Shown here: piece by piece, positions 29,607-37,766 of the stretch
Position numbering within the stretch: position 1 is the first letter of the stretch
Layout of the letters: each line of letters starts with the position of its first letter
Assembly (NCBI RefSeq): GCF_013364355.1
Contig: NZ_CP054931.1
Location: 4,019,501-4,083,500 of the forward strand
DNA from: Stenotrophomonas sp. NA06056
GTDB lineage: Bacteria > Pseudomonadota > Gammaproteobacteria > Xanthomonadales > Xanthomonadaceae
Direction: 5' to 3'
DNA length: 64,000 nucleotides
The notes under the pieces: generated by a model
The model's input: only the letters and a program-made list of their open reading frames with translations
What the model was told of the DNA's origin: nothing
The model's database searches: none
Made by a program: the position numbers and the translations under genes

Positions 29607-31496
29607 ATGTCCGGTCACAACCAGTTCGCCCTGCTGCGCCAGCGCCGTTTCCTGCCGTTCTTCATCGTGCAGGGGTTGGGTGCCTTCAACGACAACGTGT
29701 ACCGGCAGGCGATCATCGGCCTGCTGTTCTATCTCGGCGTGGCCGAGAGCGAGCGCACGCTCTACACCAATCTGGCGCCGGCGCTGTTCATCCTGCCCTA
29801 CTTCCTGTTCTCCGCCCTGGCCGGGCAGATCGCGGAAAAGCTGGAGAAGTCGCGACTGATCGTGATCACCACCACCATGGAGATCGTGATCATGACGCTG
29901 GCCGCGGTGGGCTTTGTCACCGAGAGCCTGCCGGTGCTGCTGGTGGCCCTGTTCTGCACGGGCCTGCAATCCACCCTGTTCGGCCCGGTGAAATACTCGG
30001 TGCTGCCCTCGGTACTGCGCCCGGAAGAGCTGACCGGTGGCAATGGCCTGGTCGAGATGGGCACGTCGATGTCGATCCTGACCGGCATGATCGTCGGCGG
30101 CCTGGTGTTCACCCTGGCCGGCACCCACGGACCGATCGTGGCCGCCACGGCGGTCATCGCGCTGGCCATCTGCGGCAACCTGGCCGCGCGCATGATCCCC
30201 AAGGTCGATGCCGGCGCACCGGATCTGAAGATCAACTGGAACCCGATCCCCGAATCGCTGGCCGTGCTGCGCATGGCCAGGAAGCAGAAGTCCGTACGCA
30301 ACGCCATTCTCGGCGTGTCCTGGTTCTGGTTCGTCGGCACCATCCTCACCGCGCAGCTGCCGTCCTATGCGGTCACCAACCTCGGCGGTGAGCCCACCCT
30401 GTACATCTTCGCGCTGGCGCTGTTCTCGGTAGGCACCGGCGTCGGTTCGCTGCTGTGCGAAAAGCTGTCGGCGCGCACCGTGGAGATCGGCCTGGTGCCG
30501 CTGGGCGCGTTCGGCATGACCGCGTTCCTGCTGGATCTGTACTTCGCACGCGCCGGTGAAGCCACCGCGCAGGGCCTGTCGGTCACCCAGTTCGTGCACC
30601 AGGCCGGCAGCATCCGCATCATCATCGACCTGCTCGGCATCGGCCTGTTCACCGGCTTCTTCGTGGTGCCGCTGTTTGCATTGATCCAGAGTCGCACGCC
30701 GAAATCGGAGATGTCGCGCGTGTTCGCTGCGCTGAACATCCAGAACTCCGGCTTCATCGTCGCTGCGGCAGTGCTCGGCCTGCTCACCCAGCGCCTGCTC
30801 GGCTGGACCATCCCGCAACTGTTCCTGGCACTGGCCATCGCCAACGCGGTGGTGGCGATCTACATCTTCACCATCGTCCCCGAATTCCTGATGCGCTTCC
30901 TCAGCTGGGTGATGGTGCGCACGCTGTATCGCCTGCGCCCGCATGGCATCGAGGGCAACGTGCCCGATGAAGGTGCCGCACTGCTGGTCTGCAACCACGT
31001 CAGCTACATGGACGCGTTGATCCTGTCGGCGACGATTCCGCGCCCGGTGCGCTTCGTCATGTACTACAAGATCTTCAACATCCCGGTGATGCGCTGGATC
31101 TTCCGCACCGCCAAGGCGATTCCGATCGCCGGTGCGCGCGAAGACCCGGCGCTGATGCAGCGTGCGTTCGATGAGGTCGATGCCGCACTCGCCGACGGCG
31201 AGCTGGTGTGCATCTTCCCGGAAGGTGCGCTGACCCGCGACGGCGCGATGGCAGCGTTCAAATCCGGCGTGGAGAAGATCCTCGAACGCCGCCCGGTGCC
31301 GGTGGTGCCGATGGCCCTGCGTGGTATGTGGTCGAGCATGTGGAGCCGCCGCGATACCCGCCTGGGTCGCATGCGCGTGCCGCGCCGGTTCCGGGCAACC
31401 GTAGAGGTGGTCGCGGCACCGGCGGTGGATGGTCACTCGACCGATGCCGCCGCCCTGGAAGCCCAGGTCCGCACCCTGCGCGGCGACCTCGCCTGA
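29607..31496 (+). CDS. LplT-type MFS lysophospholipid transporter fused to PlsC acyltransferase
   Basis: Fusion of 629 aa. Residues 1-420 are a 12-helix major facilitator domain like LplT (FFIVQGLGAFNDNVYRQA, STLFGPVKYSVLP). Residues about 430-629 are a PlsC acyltransferase with CNHVSYMDALI (HX4D motif), KAIPIAG and FPEGALTRDG. In E. coli, LplT flips lysophosphatidylethanolamine inward and the separate Aas (acyltransferase plus acyl-ACP synthetase) re-acylates it. Here both steps sit in one protein but the AMP-binding synthetase domain is absent. The upstream AAGGAGG-type site supports ATG 29607. Confidence 0.85.
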   Translation: MSGHNQFALLRQRRFLPFFIVQGLGAFNDNVYRQAIIGLLFYLGVAESERTLYTNLAPALFILPYFLFSALAGQIAEKLEKSRLIVITTTMEIVIMTLAAVGFVTESLPVLLVALFCTGLQSTLFGPVKYSVLPSVLRPEELTGGNGLVEMGTSMSILTGMIVGGLVFTLAGTHGPIVAATAVIALAICGNLAARMIPKVDAGAPDLKINWNPIPESLAVLRMARKQKSVRNAILGVSWFWFVGTILTAQLPSYAVTNLGGEPTLYIFALALFSVGTGVGSLLCEKLSARTVEIGLVPLGAFGMTAFLLDLYFARAGEATAQGLSVTQFVHQAGSIRIIIDLLGIGLFTGFFVVPLFALIQSRTPKSEMSRVFAALNIQNSGFIVAAAVLGLLTQRLLGWTIPQLFLALAIANAVVAIYIFTIVPEFLMRFLSWVMVRTLYRLRPHGIEGNVPDEGAALLVCNHVSYMDALILSATIPRPVRFVMYYKIFNIPVMRWIFRTAKAIPIAGAREDPALMQRAFDEVDAALADGELVCIFPEGALTRDGAMAAFKSGVEKILERRPVPVVPMALRGMWSSMWSRRDTRLGRMRVPRRFRATVEVVAAPAVDGHSTDAAALEAQVRTLRGDLA

Positions 31497-31523
31497 GGGA
31501 CCGATCACGCCACAGCGTGCCCT

Positions 31524-31553
31524 GAAAGCCGGCGCCCAGCGCCGGCTTTTTCT
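31524..31553 (+). terminator. Intrinsic terminator after the LplT-PlsC gene
   Basis: Stem GCCGGCGC / GCGCCGGC with a CCA loop is followed by TTTTTC. Confidence 0.9.
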
Positions 31554-31690
31554 TGTCCCGTCAAGCGGCATAGGCGACGGGAACTGGCTGTAACCGCATA
31601 CATGCGTCGCAGGTTGCGGTAGATTACGCACCCACAGGGGGGAGGTTCGGCCCGTTCACACGGCCGGCCACCAAGGAATGGAGTCTTGCT

Positions 31691-31978
31691 TTGAATCAAC
31701 CGCCACCGCTCAGCCGTCCGGTCTACATCCCCAACCATCTGGTCTGGGCGATCCTGACGACGCTGTTCTGCTGCCTGCCGTTGGGCGTGGTGTCGATCGT
31801 GTATGCCGCCCAGGTCGATGGTCGCCGCGCGGCCGGTGACCTGCCGGGGGCCTACAGCGCGTCGCGCAAGGCGGGCTGGTGGGCGGTGGCTTCGGCCGTC
31901 GCCCTGCCGGTCCTGTTGCTGTTGTGGTTCGGGCTGTTCGGCGGCTTGGCCGCGCTGGGCGCTCTATCCGACCTTTGA
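31691..31978 (+). CDS. CD225/dispanin family membrane protein 1
   Basis: Protein of 95 aa with two membrane helices. The first is a CD225-type helix: LVWAILTTLFCCLPLGVVSI with the double Cys, followed by VYAAQVDGRRAAGD and a second helix VALPVLLLLWFGLFGG. The start is TTG at 31691, ten bases after an AAGGAATGGAG ribosome site. Its paralogue lies 33 bases downstream. Related to eukaryotic IFITM proteins; bacterial role unknown. Confidence 0.82.
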   Translation: MNQPPPLSRPVYIPNHLVWAILTTLFCCLPLGVVSIVYAAQVDGRRAAGDLPGAYSASRKAGWWAVASAVALPVLLLLWFGLFGGLAALGALSDL

Positions 31979-32011
31979 TTCACCACCACCACCCATCGAG
32001 GAGCTTGAACC

Positions 32012-32296
32012 ATGAACACCACCACTGCGCAGGTCCCCAACAATCTGGTCTGGGCCATCCTGTCCACCCTGTTCTGCTGCCTGCCGGCCGGCATCGTGTC
32101 GATCGTCTACGCCGCCCAGGTCAACGGCAAGCTGGCCGCTGGCGACGTCGCCGGTGCCCGTGATTCGGCCGACAAGGCCAAGAAGTGGGCCATGTGGTCG
32201 GCCATCGCCGCAGTCGTGGTTGGCGTCCTGTACGTCATCCTGATCATGGCCGTTGGCGGCCTGGGCGCCCTGAGCGGCGGCAACGGCAGCTACTGA
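32012..32296 (+). CDS. CD225/dispanin family membrane protein 2
   Basis: Protein of 94 aa, paralogue of the gene before it: NNLVWAILSTLFCCLPAGIV, then VYAAQVNGKLAAGD, a charged loop (DSADKAKKWAMW) and a second helix. GAGGAG lies seven bases before the ATG. The two and the next gene are closely spaced on the plus strand and probably co-transcribed. Bacterial CD225 proteins are commonly found in such small clusters; function is not established. Confidence 0.85.
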   Translation: MNTTTAQVPNNLVWAILSTLFCCLPAGIVSIVYAAQVNGKLAAGDVAGARDSADKAKKWAMWSAIAAVVVGVLYVILIMAVGGLGALSGGNGSY

Positions 32297-32339
32297 TGTC
32301 CCCGGCGGGATCCGGCCGCGTGCCGGATCCCGTACCTGC

Positions 32340-32765
32340 ATGTCCGCGCTTCCTGCCCGATCCCGTTTTGCCCGCTGGGCACCGCTGCTGGCCGCCTCCG
32401 GCCTCGCTGCCGGTGCAGCCGTGGTGCTGCGCCACGTCAATCCGTACGTCTCCGGCAATCCGCTGCCAAGCTGTCCGCTGTACGCACTGACCGGCTTCTA
32501 CTGCCCCGGCTGCGGCAGCACGCGTTGCCTGTATTCACTGGTCCACTTCGACCTGCCCGGCGCGATGGCGATGAACCCGTTGCTGGTCATCAGCCTGCCC
32601 TTCCTGTTCCTGATGCTGCTCAACACTGCCGGCGTGCGCCCGCGTGTGCTTGATCCACTGATGCGGGTACTGGCCAGTCCCATGTTCTGGCTGTGGTTGC
32701 TGCCCGGGTATGCCGTGCTGCGCAACCTGCCGTGGGCGCCGTTTACCGCGCTGGCTCCGGTGTAG
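32340..32765 (+). CDS. DUF2752 membrane protein
   Basis: Protein of 141 aa with three or four membrane helices. The DUF2752 signature is clear: CPLYALTGFYCPGCGSTRCL, then a helix with NPLLVISLPFLFL. The paired CPGCG cysteines could bind metal, but no biochemical function is known. It follows the two dispanin genes, an association seen in many bacterial genomes. Confidence 0.85.
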   Translation: MSALPARSRFARWAPLLAASGLAAGAAVVLRHVNPYVSGNPLPSCPLYALTGFYCPGCGSTRCLYSLVHFDLPGAMAMNPLLVISLPFLFLMLLNTAGVRPRVLDPLMRVLASPMFWLWLLPGYAVLRNLPWAPFTALAPV

Positions 32766-32772
32766 GTTTCCC

Positions 32773-33230
32773 GCCAACGGCGCAGCCCCTCGTGGTGGTC
32801 GGCAGAGGCCGTTGGGGTTGGCCGGGCGGGTGGGCTGCGCAGGGGACGCCGTAAACCCATCCATGGGGGCTCGGGCGCGCCATCCATGGCGCTTACGCCC
32901 CTGCGCAACCCACCCGCCCGGCCACGGACAATTTCCGTGCGCGTCCACCACGGAAGAAAGAAGAGAAGATCAAAAGCGGAAGCGGGTCGCTGCGCTCGGC
33001 ATCCACGCATGGCGTGGATCTACTGTCCGTCACCGGGAACCTGTCGGGGGCAGGGCGGTGTGGGGCTGCAGGACCGTTGGCGCCATGGATGGCGCCATCG
33101 AGCCCCCATGGAAGGGTTTACGGCGTGTCCTGCAGCCCCACACCGCCCCGCCCAACCCTCAGCAACCCAGAGCCGCTGTTGCTGTTGCTGTTGCTGTTGC
33201 TTTCAGCGGGTGCAGGGCTGCAAGCCCTGC
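32773..33230. repeat. Composite hairpin element, copy B
   Basis: Same order of parts as copy A: GCCAACGG start, CGTGGTGG (32791), hairpin 1 with arms 32820-32845 / 32898-32923 (25 of 26 paired) around a 52-nt core, CCACCACGG (32945), AGATCAAAAGC (32967), a SMAG palindrome (33001-33023), hairpin 2 with arms 33048-33073 / 33128-33153 (25 of 26) around an inverted 54-nt core, a GCTGTT hexamer run (about 33175-33200) and GCAGGGCTGCAAGCCCTGC (33212-33230). It fills the gap between two convergent genes. Confidence 0.8.
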
Positions 33231-33237
33231 AAAGCCA

Positions 33238-34125
33238 CTACGTCACCCAGCCTGCTATCACCAGCAGGGCCAGCACCGCCAGCCACAGCAGCAGCATCCG
33301 CCACACCAGGCTCATCGCATCACGCAGGTCCGGCAGCCGCTGCCACACCGGCAGCAGGCCGGCTTCGGTGTAATCGTGCGCGTCTTCGCGCAATTCGGCA
33401 TTGACACTGGCACGCGCCACCGCGCCCAGGAAACCGATGCCGCCGGCCAAGCGCTCACCATGCGCTTGGCGCCATGCTTTCCAGGCCGTGTCGAAGTTGC
33501 CCACCAAGGCCATCGAGAACGCCATCAACTGGGCCACCGGCCACTCGATCCAGCCCAGCAGCCGCTGCGCCAGCGCCAGCGGCTCCACCGGCACGCGTGC
33601 GCGCATCGGACTTTCCGCCATCAATGCCAGCAGACGATAACCGAGGGCCCCCACCGGGCCCAGCAGCAGGAACCAGAACAGCACTGCGAACCAGCGTCGC
33701 AGTGCATTGAGTACGGTCGCTTCGACCAACGAAGGAACATCCTCGCGCAGGCTGCCACCGGCCGACTGCAGGTTGCGTGCCGCTGCCTGCCGGGTCGGCG
33801 CATCGTCGGCATCGATGATCGCTTCGATGTCGCGGTCCAGATCCCGCGGGCCCCAGCACCAGGCCAGTACCGCCACGCCCAGCAGCAGCGCCGGAAGGCC
33901 GAACAGCACCCCGCGCAGCAGCCAGGCAACCAGTGCCATCAGCAGCAGCGGCGGCACGATCGCCAGCGCCACGCCAGCGGCCCCCTGCCAGGCCCGACCA
34001 CCGTGCGCGTCCAGCCAGCCCAGCCAACGCCGGAAGCCGTCGAAACGGCGCAGCGACGCGGCAGCGGCCGGGGCGACATGGCCAAGGGCCAGTGCCACCA
34101 ACACGGCGACCAGGGTGGTGAACAT
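33238..34125 (-). CDS. ampE: AmpE family membrane protein
   Basis: Protein of 295 aa with four membrane helices, matching AmpE/CobD-like regulatory signalling proteins linked to beta-lactamase induction (VGRRLLGWIEWPVAQ-type segment, GNFDTAWKAW, RLAGGIGFLGA). In enterobacteria ampE follows ampD, but no ampD is adjacent here. ATG 34125 (MFTTLVAV) begins the first membrane helix; the upstream ATG is 7 codons earlier. Ends next to composite element B. Confidence 0.8.
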   Translation of the reverse strand: MFTTLVAVLVALALGHVAPAAAASLRRFDGFRRWLGWLDAHGGRAWQGAAGVALAIVPPLLLMALVAWLLRGVLFGLPALLLGVAVLAWCWGPRDLDRDIEAIIDADDAPTRQAAARNLQSAGGSLREDVPSLVEATVLNALRRWFAVLFWFLLLGPVGALGYRLLALMAESPMRARVPVEPLALAQRLLGWIEWPVAQLMAFSMALVGNFDTAWKAWRQAHGERLAGGIGFLGAVARASVNAELREDAHDYTEAGLLPVWQRLPDLRDAMSLVWRMLLLWLAVLALLVIAGWVT

Positions 34126-34219
34126 GGCAGGTCTCCCTACGAGCAAGCGTTCGGCGTCGCTACCTTACCTGTCGCAGCGCCACCGTCAGCGGTGAACCGT
34201 ACTGTAACCGGCAGCGTGT

Positions 34220-35233
34220 TCAGGTGGCGGCAATGCTGGCGCCGCCGGACCCCGGTTGCTGACGGTACCAATGCTCGATCAGGCCCCGCGAAATGGAGAT
34301 CGGCGGTGACAGACGGATGCCTTCACCATCGTCCTCGACGTCACGTGCGAGGGCCGCTCCCACTTCTTCTGCGCTGAACCAGCGCGCGTCTTCCAGCTCG
34401 CCATCCACGGTCGGCAGGTCATCCTGTGCCTGCGCACGGAAACCAACCATCAATGCACCGGGGAACGGCCAGGGCTGCGAGCCGAGGTACTGGCAGGCGG
34501 TCACCCGCACCTTGCTCTCTTCGTGCACTTCGCGCGCTACGGTCTGCTCGAAGGTTTCGCCCGGCTCGACAAAGCCGGCCAGCACCGAATAGCGGCGCGG
34601 CGCCCAGTTGGACTGGCGACCCAGCAACAGCCGGCCCTGGTTTTCCACGGCGACGATCACTGCCGGATCAACGCGCGGGTAGTGCTCGGTCGCGCATTGC
34701 GGGCAGCGGCCGACGAAGCCACCACGGGCGAACGTCACGGCCGTACCGCAGACCCCGCAGAAGCGGGTACGCGATTGCCAGTAGGACATGCCGCGGGCGT
34801 AGCTGAAAGCGGTCGCATCGGCCACGGTCCACAGCAGCGCGGCCTGGCGCAGATCGAGCCGGCGCGGCGCGGTGATCGTCACGCTGGCAGCTTCCACCGA
34901 GAACCACGCCTGCTCGCCACGCAGGCCGAGGAAGATCGCGACACCGGGTCCGCCCCCCACATCAGCGCCAGTCAATGCCAGCGGCTGGTCGTCATCACCG
35001 GTGAAGGCGGTACCGTCCTGGTCCAGCACAAGAATGCGCGCATCGGGCCACAGGCGCGCCAGAGCATCGGCATCTTCGCGCAGGGCATCGGCGCGCTCCA
35101 ACGGTTCACCCACGAAGGCAAAACCGGAAAGCGGCGAAGGAGAAGTGAGCATCCAGCTAGCCTGCCGCCAATCGATGCGGGTGGCAAGGTCGGCGCTGTG
35201 CGCAATCTGCCTTTGTGGGTGCAGGAAAGGCAT
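34220..35233 (-). CDS. nudC: NADH pyrophosphatase (Nudix)
   Basis: Hydrolyses NADH/NAD+ and can remove NAD caps from RNA. 337 aa. A four-Cys zinc ribbon (FCGVCG and CPQC), the Nudix box GFVEPGETFEQTVAREVHEE and the NudC signature SQPWPFPGALM are all present. The likely ATG at 35233 lies inside a SMAG palindrome; the N-terminal 40 residues are less conserved, so a later start (MLTSPSPL, 35113) is possible. Downstream is ampE. Confidence 0.92.
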   Translation of the reverse strand: MPFLHPQRQIAHSADLATRIDWRQASWMLTSPSPLSGFAFVGEPLERADALREDADALARLWPDARILVLDQDGTAFTGDDDQPLALTGADVGGGPGVAIFLGLRGEQAWFSVEAASVTITAPRRLDLRQAALLWTVADATAFSYARGMSYWQSRTRFCGVCGTAVTFARGGFVGRCPQCATEHYPRVDPAVIVAVENQGRLLLGRQSNWAPRRYSVLAGFVEPGETFEQTVAREVHEESKVRVTACQYLGSQPWPFPGALMVGFRAQAQDDLPTVDGELEDARWFSAEEVGAALARDVEDDGEGIRLSPPISISRGLIEHWYRQQPGSGGASIAAT

Positions 35234-35254
35234 CCACGCATGGCGTGGATCTAC
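35232..35254 (-). repeat. SMAG palindrome overlapping nudC start
   Basis: GTAGATCCACGCCATGCGTG on the minus strand, its last bases supplying the proposed nudC ATG. If nudC starts here, its ribosome-binding region is within the hairpin. Confidence 0.8.
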
Positions 35255-35289
35255 CGACGGCACGGGGCGCATACCCCGCGCCCATGCAA

Positions 35290-35682
35290 TTACATGCTGA
35301 AACTGCTGCCGCAGCCGCAGGTGGTCTTGGCGTTCGGATTGCGGATCACGAACTGCGCACCGGTCAGGCTTTCGGTGTAATCCACTTCGGCACCCATCAG
35401 GTACTGCAGGCTGAGCGGGTCGACCAGCAGGGTGACCCCGCTGGTCTGCACCGCCAGGTCATCATCGGCACGGTTTTCGTCGAACTCGAACCCGTACTGG
35501 AAGCCCGAACAGCCGCCGCCCTCGATGTACACACGCAACGACAGGTCGGGGTTGCCCTCGTCCTGGATCAGTTCCTTGACCTTGGCCGCAGCGGCCTCGG
35601 TGAAGTTCAGCGGCCGATCCAGCGACTGGTAGTCGGGCGCGGCAGCCGGCGTGGCGCCGGGAAGGGAGACGAGCGTGTTCAT
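35290..35682 (-). CDS. erpA: Iron-sulfur cluster insertion protein ErpA
   Basis: A-type Fe-S carrier of 130 aa that delivers [4Fe-4S] or [2Fe-2S] clusters to targets. The three conserved Cys are in [14 protein letters not shown] and near the C terminus in [11 protein letters not shown]. The first 20 residues are variable as in the family. It follows the bactofilin gene on the minus strand by 31 bases. Confidence 0.95.
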   Translation of the reverse strand: MNTLVSLPGATPAAAPDYQSLDRPLNFTEAAAAKVKELIQDEGNPDLSLRVYIEGGGCSGFQYGFEFDENRADDDLAVQTSGVTLLVDPLSLQYLMGAEVDYTESLTGAQFVIRNPNAKTTCGCGSSFSM

Positions 35683-35713
35683 GGACTCAGCATGGGGGCG
35701 CCGGCGATGGCTT

Positions 35714-36178
35714 TCAAGCCATCGCCTCGGCCAGCTTGCGGCGTGCGGCGGTGTCGCCCTTGCCATCACCGGCGTCCTCGCTCTCCGGCGCTGGCAGGGC
35801 CTGCATCGGGGCGCTGGCGTGGATCAGCCGGCCGTTCAGCTGGGCACCCGCATTCATTTCCACCACCTGGTAGTGAACGTTGCCGTTGACCCGGGCACTC
35901 GGGGTCAGTTCGACCTTCTCGGTGGCATGCACGTCGCCGTCAAGGCGGCCGCTGATGACCACCACCTGGGCGCGGATCTCGCCCTCGATCACGCCGTGCT
36001 CGGCGAGGGTCAGGGTCGCCGCGCTGGCGCCTTCCTGGGCAATCACCTTGCCGTGGATGCGACCTTCCACGTACAGGCCACCACTGAATTCCACATCGCC
36101 ACGGATCACCACCTGGTTGCCGATCAGGGCATCCACCACCAGTTGGCCATCACGGCTGGATTTGCTGCTTCCGAACAT
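35714..36178 (-). CDS. Bactofilin
   Basis: Polymer-forming cytoskeletal protein of 154 aa. The central region is the bactofilin beta-helix, with repeats such as [28 protein letters not shown] and [15 protein letters not shown]; flanked by a short N terminus and an Ala/Glu-rich tail. Self-assembles into filaments, often with a membrane partner. The upstream gene (5-base gap) encodes a membrane coiled-coil protein and is a likely partner. Confidence 0.9.
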   Translation of the reverse strand: MFGSSKSSRDGQLVVDALIGNQVVIRGDVEFSGGLYVEGRIHGKVIAQEGASAATLTLAEHGVIEGEIRAQVVVISGRLDGDVHATEKVELTPSARVNGNVHYQVVEMNAGAQLNGRLIHASAPMQALPAPESEDAGDGKGDTAARRKLAEAMA

Positions 36179-36182
36179 CTGC

Positions 36183-36926
36183 CTACTCCCCTTTGCTGGC
36201 CGGTGCGCCGGCCTGTTTCCAGTCGAATACCTGGGTGGCGCCCCCCGCACCACTCCCCAATGTCACCTTCACCCGTTGCGGGGTGAAGTCAGCCGGCAGC
36301 ATCACGCTGCCGGTGAGCTGCTGGAAGTACCGGAACGAGTAATCCTGTCCCGGCACCTTGCTGCGCTGGTGCAGCTCGTCCCAGCTGATGGTGGCAAGCT
36401 TGCCGTTCTTCACGCCTTCCACCGTGAAACGCATCTGCCCCTGGCTGATCGCGCCGCGGTTGAGGTTCTGGGTCAGCACCACGCTGTACTGCCAGGTACC
36501 CGCCGATTCCGGGCTGAATTCAATCGAATGGGTGTTCAGGCCCTTGCGCTGACTGGTCGAGCCCACCAGGCGTTCATAGAAGGCGACGTCCGCGCGCAGG
36601 CCGGCAATCTCTTCGTCACGCTCGGCCAGCGAAGACTGCACTTCGTTGTTGGCCGCGCGGCTGATGCGGTCCGACGCTTCCAGCGTGGCCTGCTTCTGCC
36701 GCAACTCGGTCAGCTGGGTCTGCAGGGTATCGGCGCGCTTCTCGGCAACCTGCACGCGCTGGCCCTGTTCACCGCGCGGCGCGCCCAGCCAGCAGCCACC
36801 CAGTACCGCAAGCACCAGGCTGAGCAGCCAGATGCCGGCGATCACCAGCAGGCGACGACGGTCGGCAGGTGGTTGCGAAGCACCGGGCAGGCGGACCTGC
36901 ACACGCATGGGAGGGCGGTTGTTCAT
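36183..36926 (-). CDS. Membrane coiled-coil protein (DUF6776-like)
   Basis: Protein of 247 aa: N-terminal cytoplasmic tail, one membrane helix (LLVIAGIWLLSLVLAVLGGC, about 25-44), a coiled coil (about 55-115, QTQLTELRQKQATLEASDR) and a C-terminal periplasmic beta-rich domain (YSVVLTQNLNRGAISQG). Co-transcribed with bactofilin (5 bases apart). A cell-envelope role is inferred from this pairing. I recall the family as DUF6776; no function is known. Confidence 0.75.
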   Translation of the reverse strand: MNNRPPMRVQVRLPGASQPPADRRRLLVIAGIWLLSLVLAVLGGCWLGAPRGEQGQRVQVAEKRADTLQTQLTELRQKQATLEASDRISRAANNEVQSSLAERDEEIAGLRADVAFYERLVGSTSQRKGLNTHSIEFSPESAGTWQYSVVLTQNLNRGAISQGQMRFTVEGVKNGKLATISWDELHQRSKVPGQDYSFRYFQQLTGSVMLPADFTPQRVKVTLGSGAGGATQVFDWKQAGAPASKGE

Positions 36927-37104
36927 GGGTAGTCTCCGTGGCATCGCAATGGCGACGCCAGTACGGCCCCTGGGGCAAACGACGGGCTAGTGTATGACAG
37001 GAACGGCAGGTTTCCCCGGTGCCGGCCGGCGCCGGGCGGTGGCATTCAGCCACTCCATCGTCGATAGTGTGGCACCCCGCACAGTTCCGCCGCCGGAGCC
37101 CGCC

Positions 37105-37722
37105 ATGACCGAAGCCCACCTGTTCGTGATCGGCATCCTGCTGGCCTGGCTGGCCGGTATCCGCGTCTACCTCACCGTGTTCGGCGTCGGCATTGCCGGC
37201 CTGCTCGGCTGGGTCGACCTGCCACCGGCGCTGCAGGCCACCGAGTCGTGGTGGGTGCTGGGTACGTCGGCAGCACTGGCCATCGCCGAATTCTTCGCAG
37301 ACAAGATTCCTGGCGTGGATTCAGCCTGGGACCTGGTACAGACCCTGGCGCGCGTACCCGCCGGCGCCTTCCTCGCAGCAGCGACGCTGTCGCCCGATGG
37401 CGACCTGGGCACCGGCGCACTGGTGGCCGGCGCGGGCGTTGCGCTGGCCAGCCACGGCCTCAAGGCCGGCACCCGCGCCCTGCTCAACACGTCGCCGGAA
37501 CCGGCCAGCAACTGGGTCGCCTCGGCGGCCGAAGATACCGTGGTGATCGGCGGACTGGCGCTGGCCCTGGCGCATCCGTGGATCGCGCTGGTGGTGGTGC
37601 TGGCCTGCAGCCTGGCCGGTGCATTGCTGGTCTGGCTGGTCTGGCGCACCCTGTGGAAAAGCGTGCGCTGGTTGGCACGTGGCGGTAGCGACGACGGACA
37701 ACGGCAACCCCGTACCGGCTGA
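37105..37722 (+). CDS. DUF4126 membrane protein
   Basis: Protein of 205 aa with about five membrane helices. It opens VIGILLAWLAGIRVYLTVFG and contains EFFADKIPGVDSAWDLVQTL, the DUF4126 signature. Transcribed away from the bactofilin operon. ATG 37105 fits the first helix. Function unknown. Confidence 0.8.
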   Translation: MTEAHLFVIGILLAWLAGIRVYLTVFGVGIAGLLGWVDLPPALQATESWWVLGTSAALAIAEFFADKIPGVDSAWDLVQTLARVPAGAFLAAATLSPDGDLGTGALVAGAGVALASHGLKAGTRALLNTSPEPASNWVASAAEDTVVIGGLALALAHPWIALVVVLACSLAGALLVWLVWRTLWKSVRWLARGGSDDGQRQPRTG

Positions 37723-37766
37723 TCGGCAGGCTTGTCGCATAATGGCCGCGAACACCAGGAGCATCG

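Noticed and set aside
29244..31631. 795-codon open frame on the minus strand
   Set aside because: Antisense of the LplT-PlsC gene and the end of yccS; no recognisable domain.
33175..33200. CRISPR-like or coding meaning of the GCTGTT repeats
   Set aside because: A six-base direct repeat without spacers; it is a microsatellite inside composite element B.
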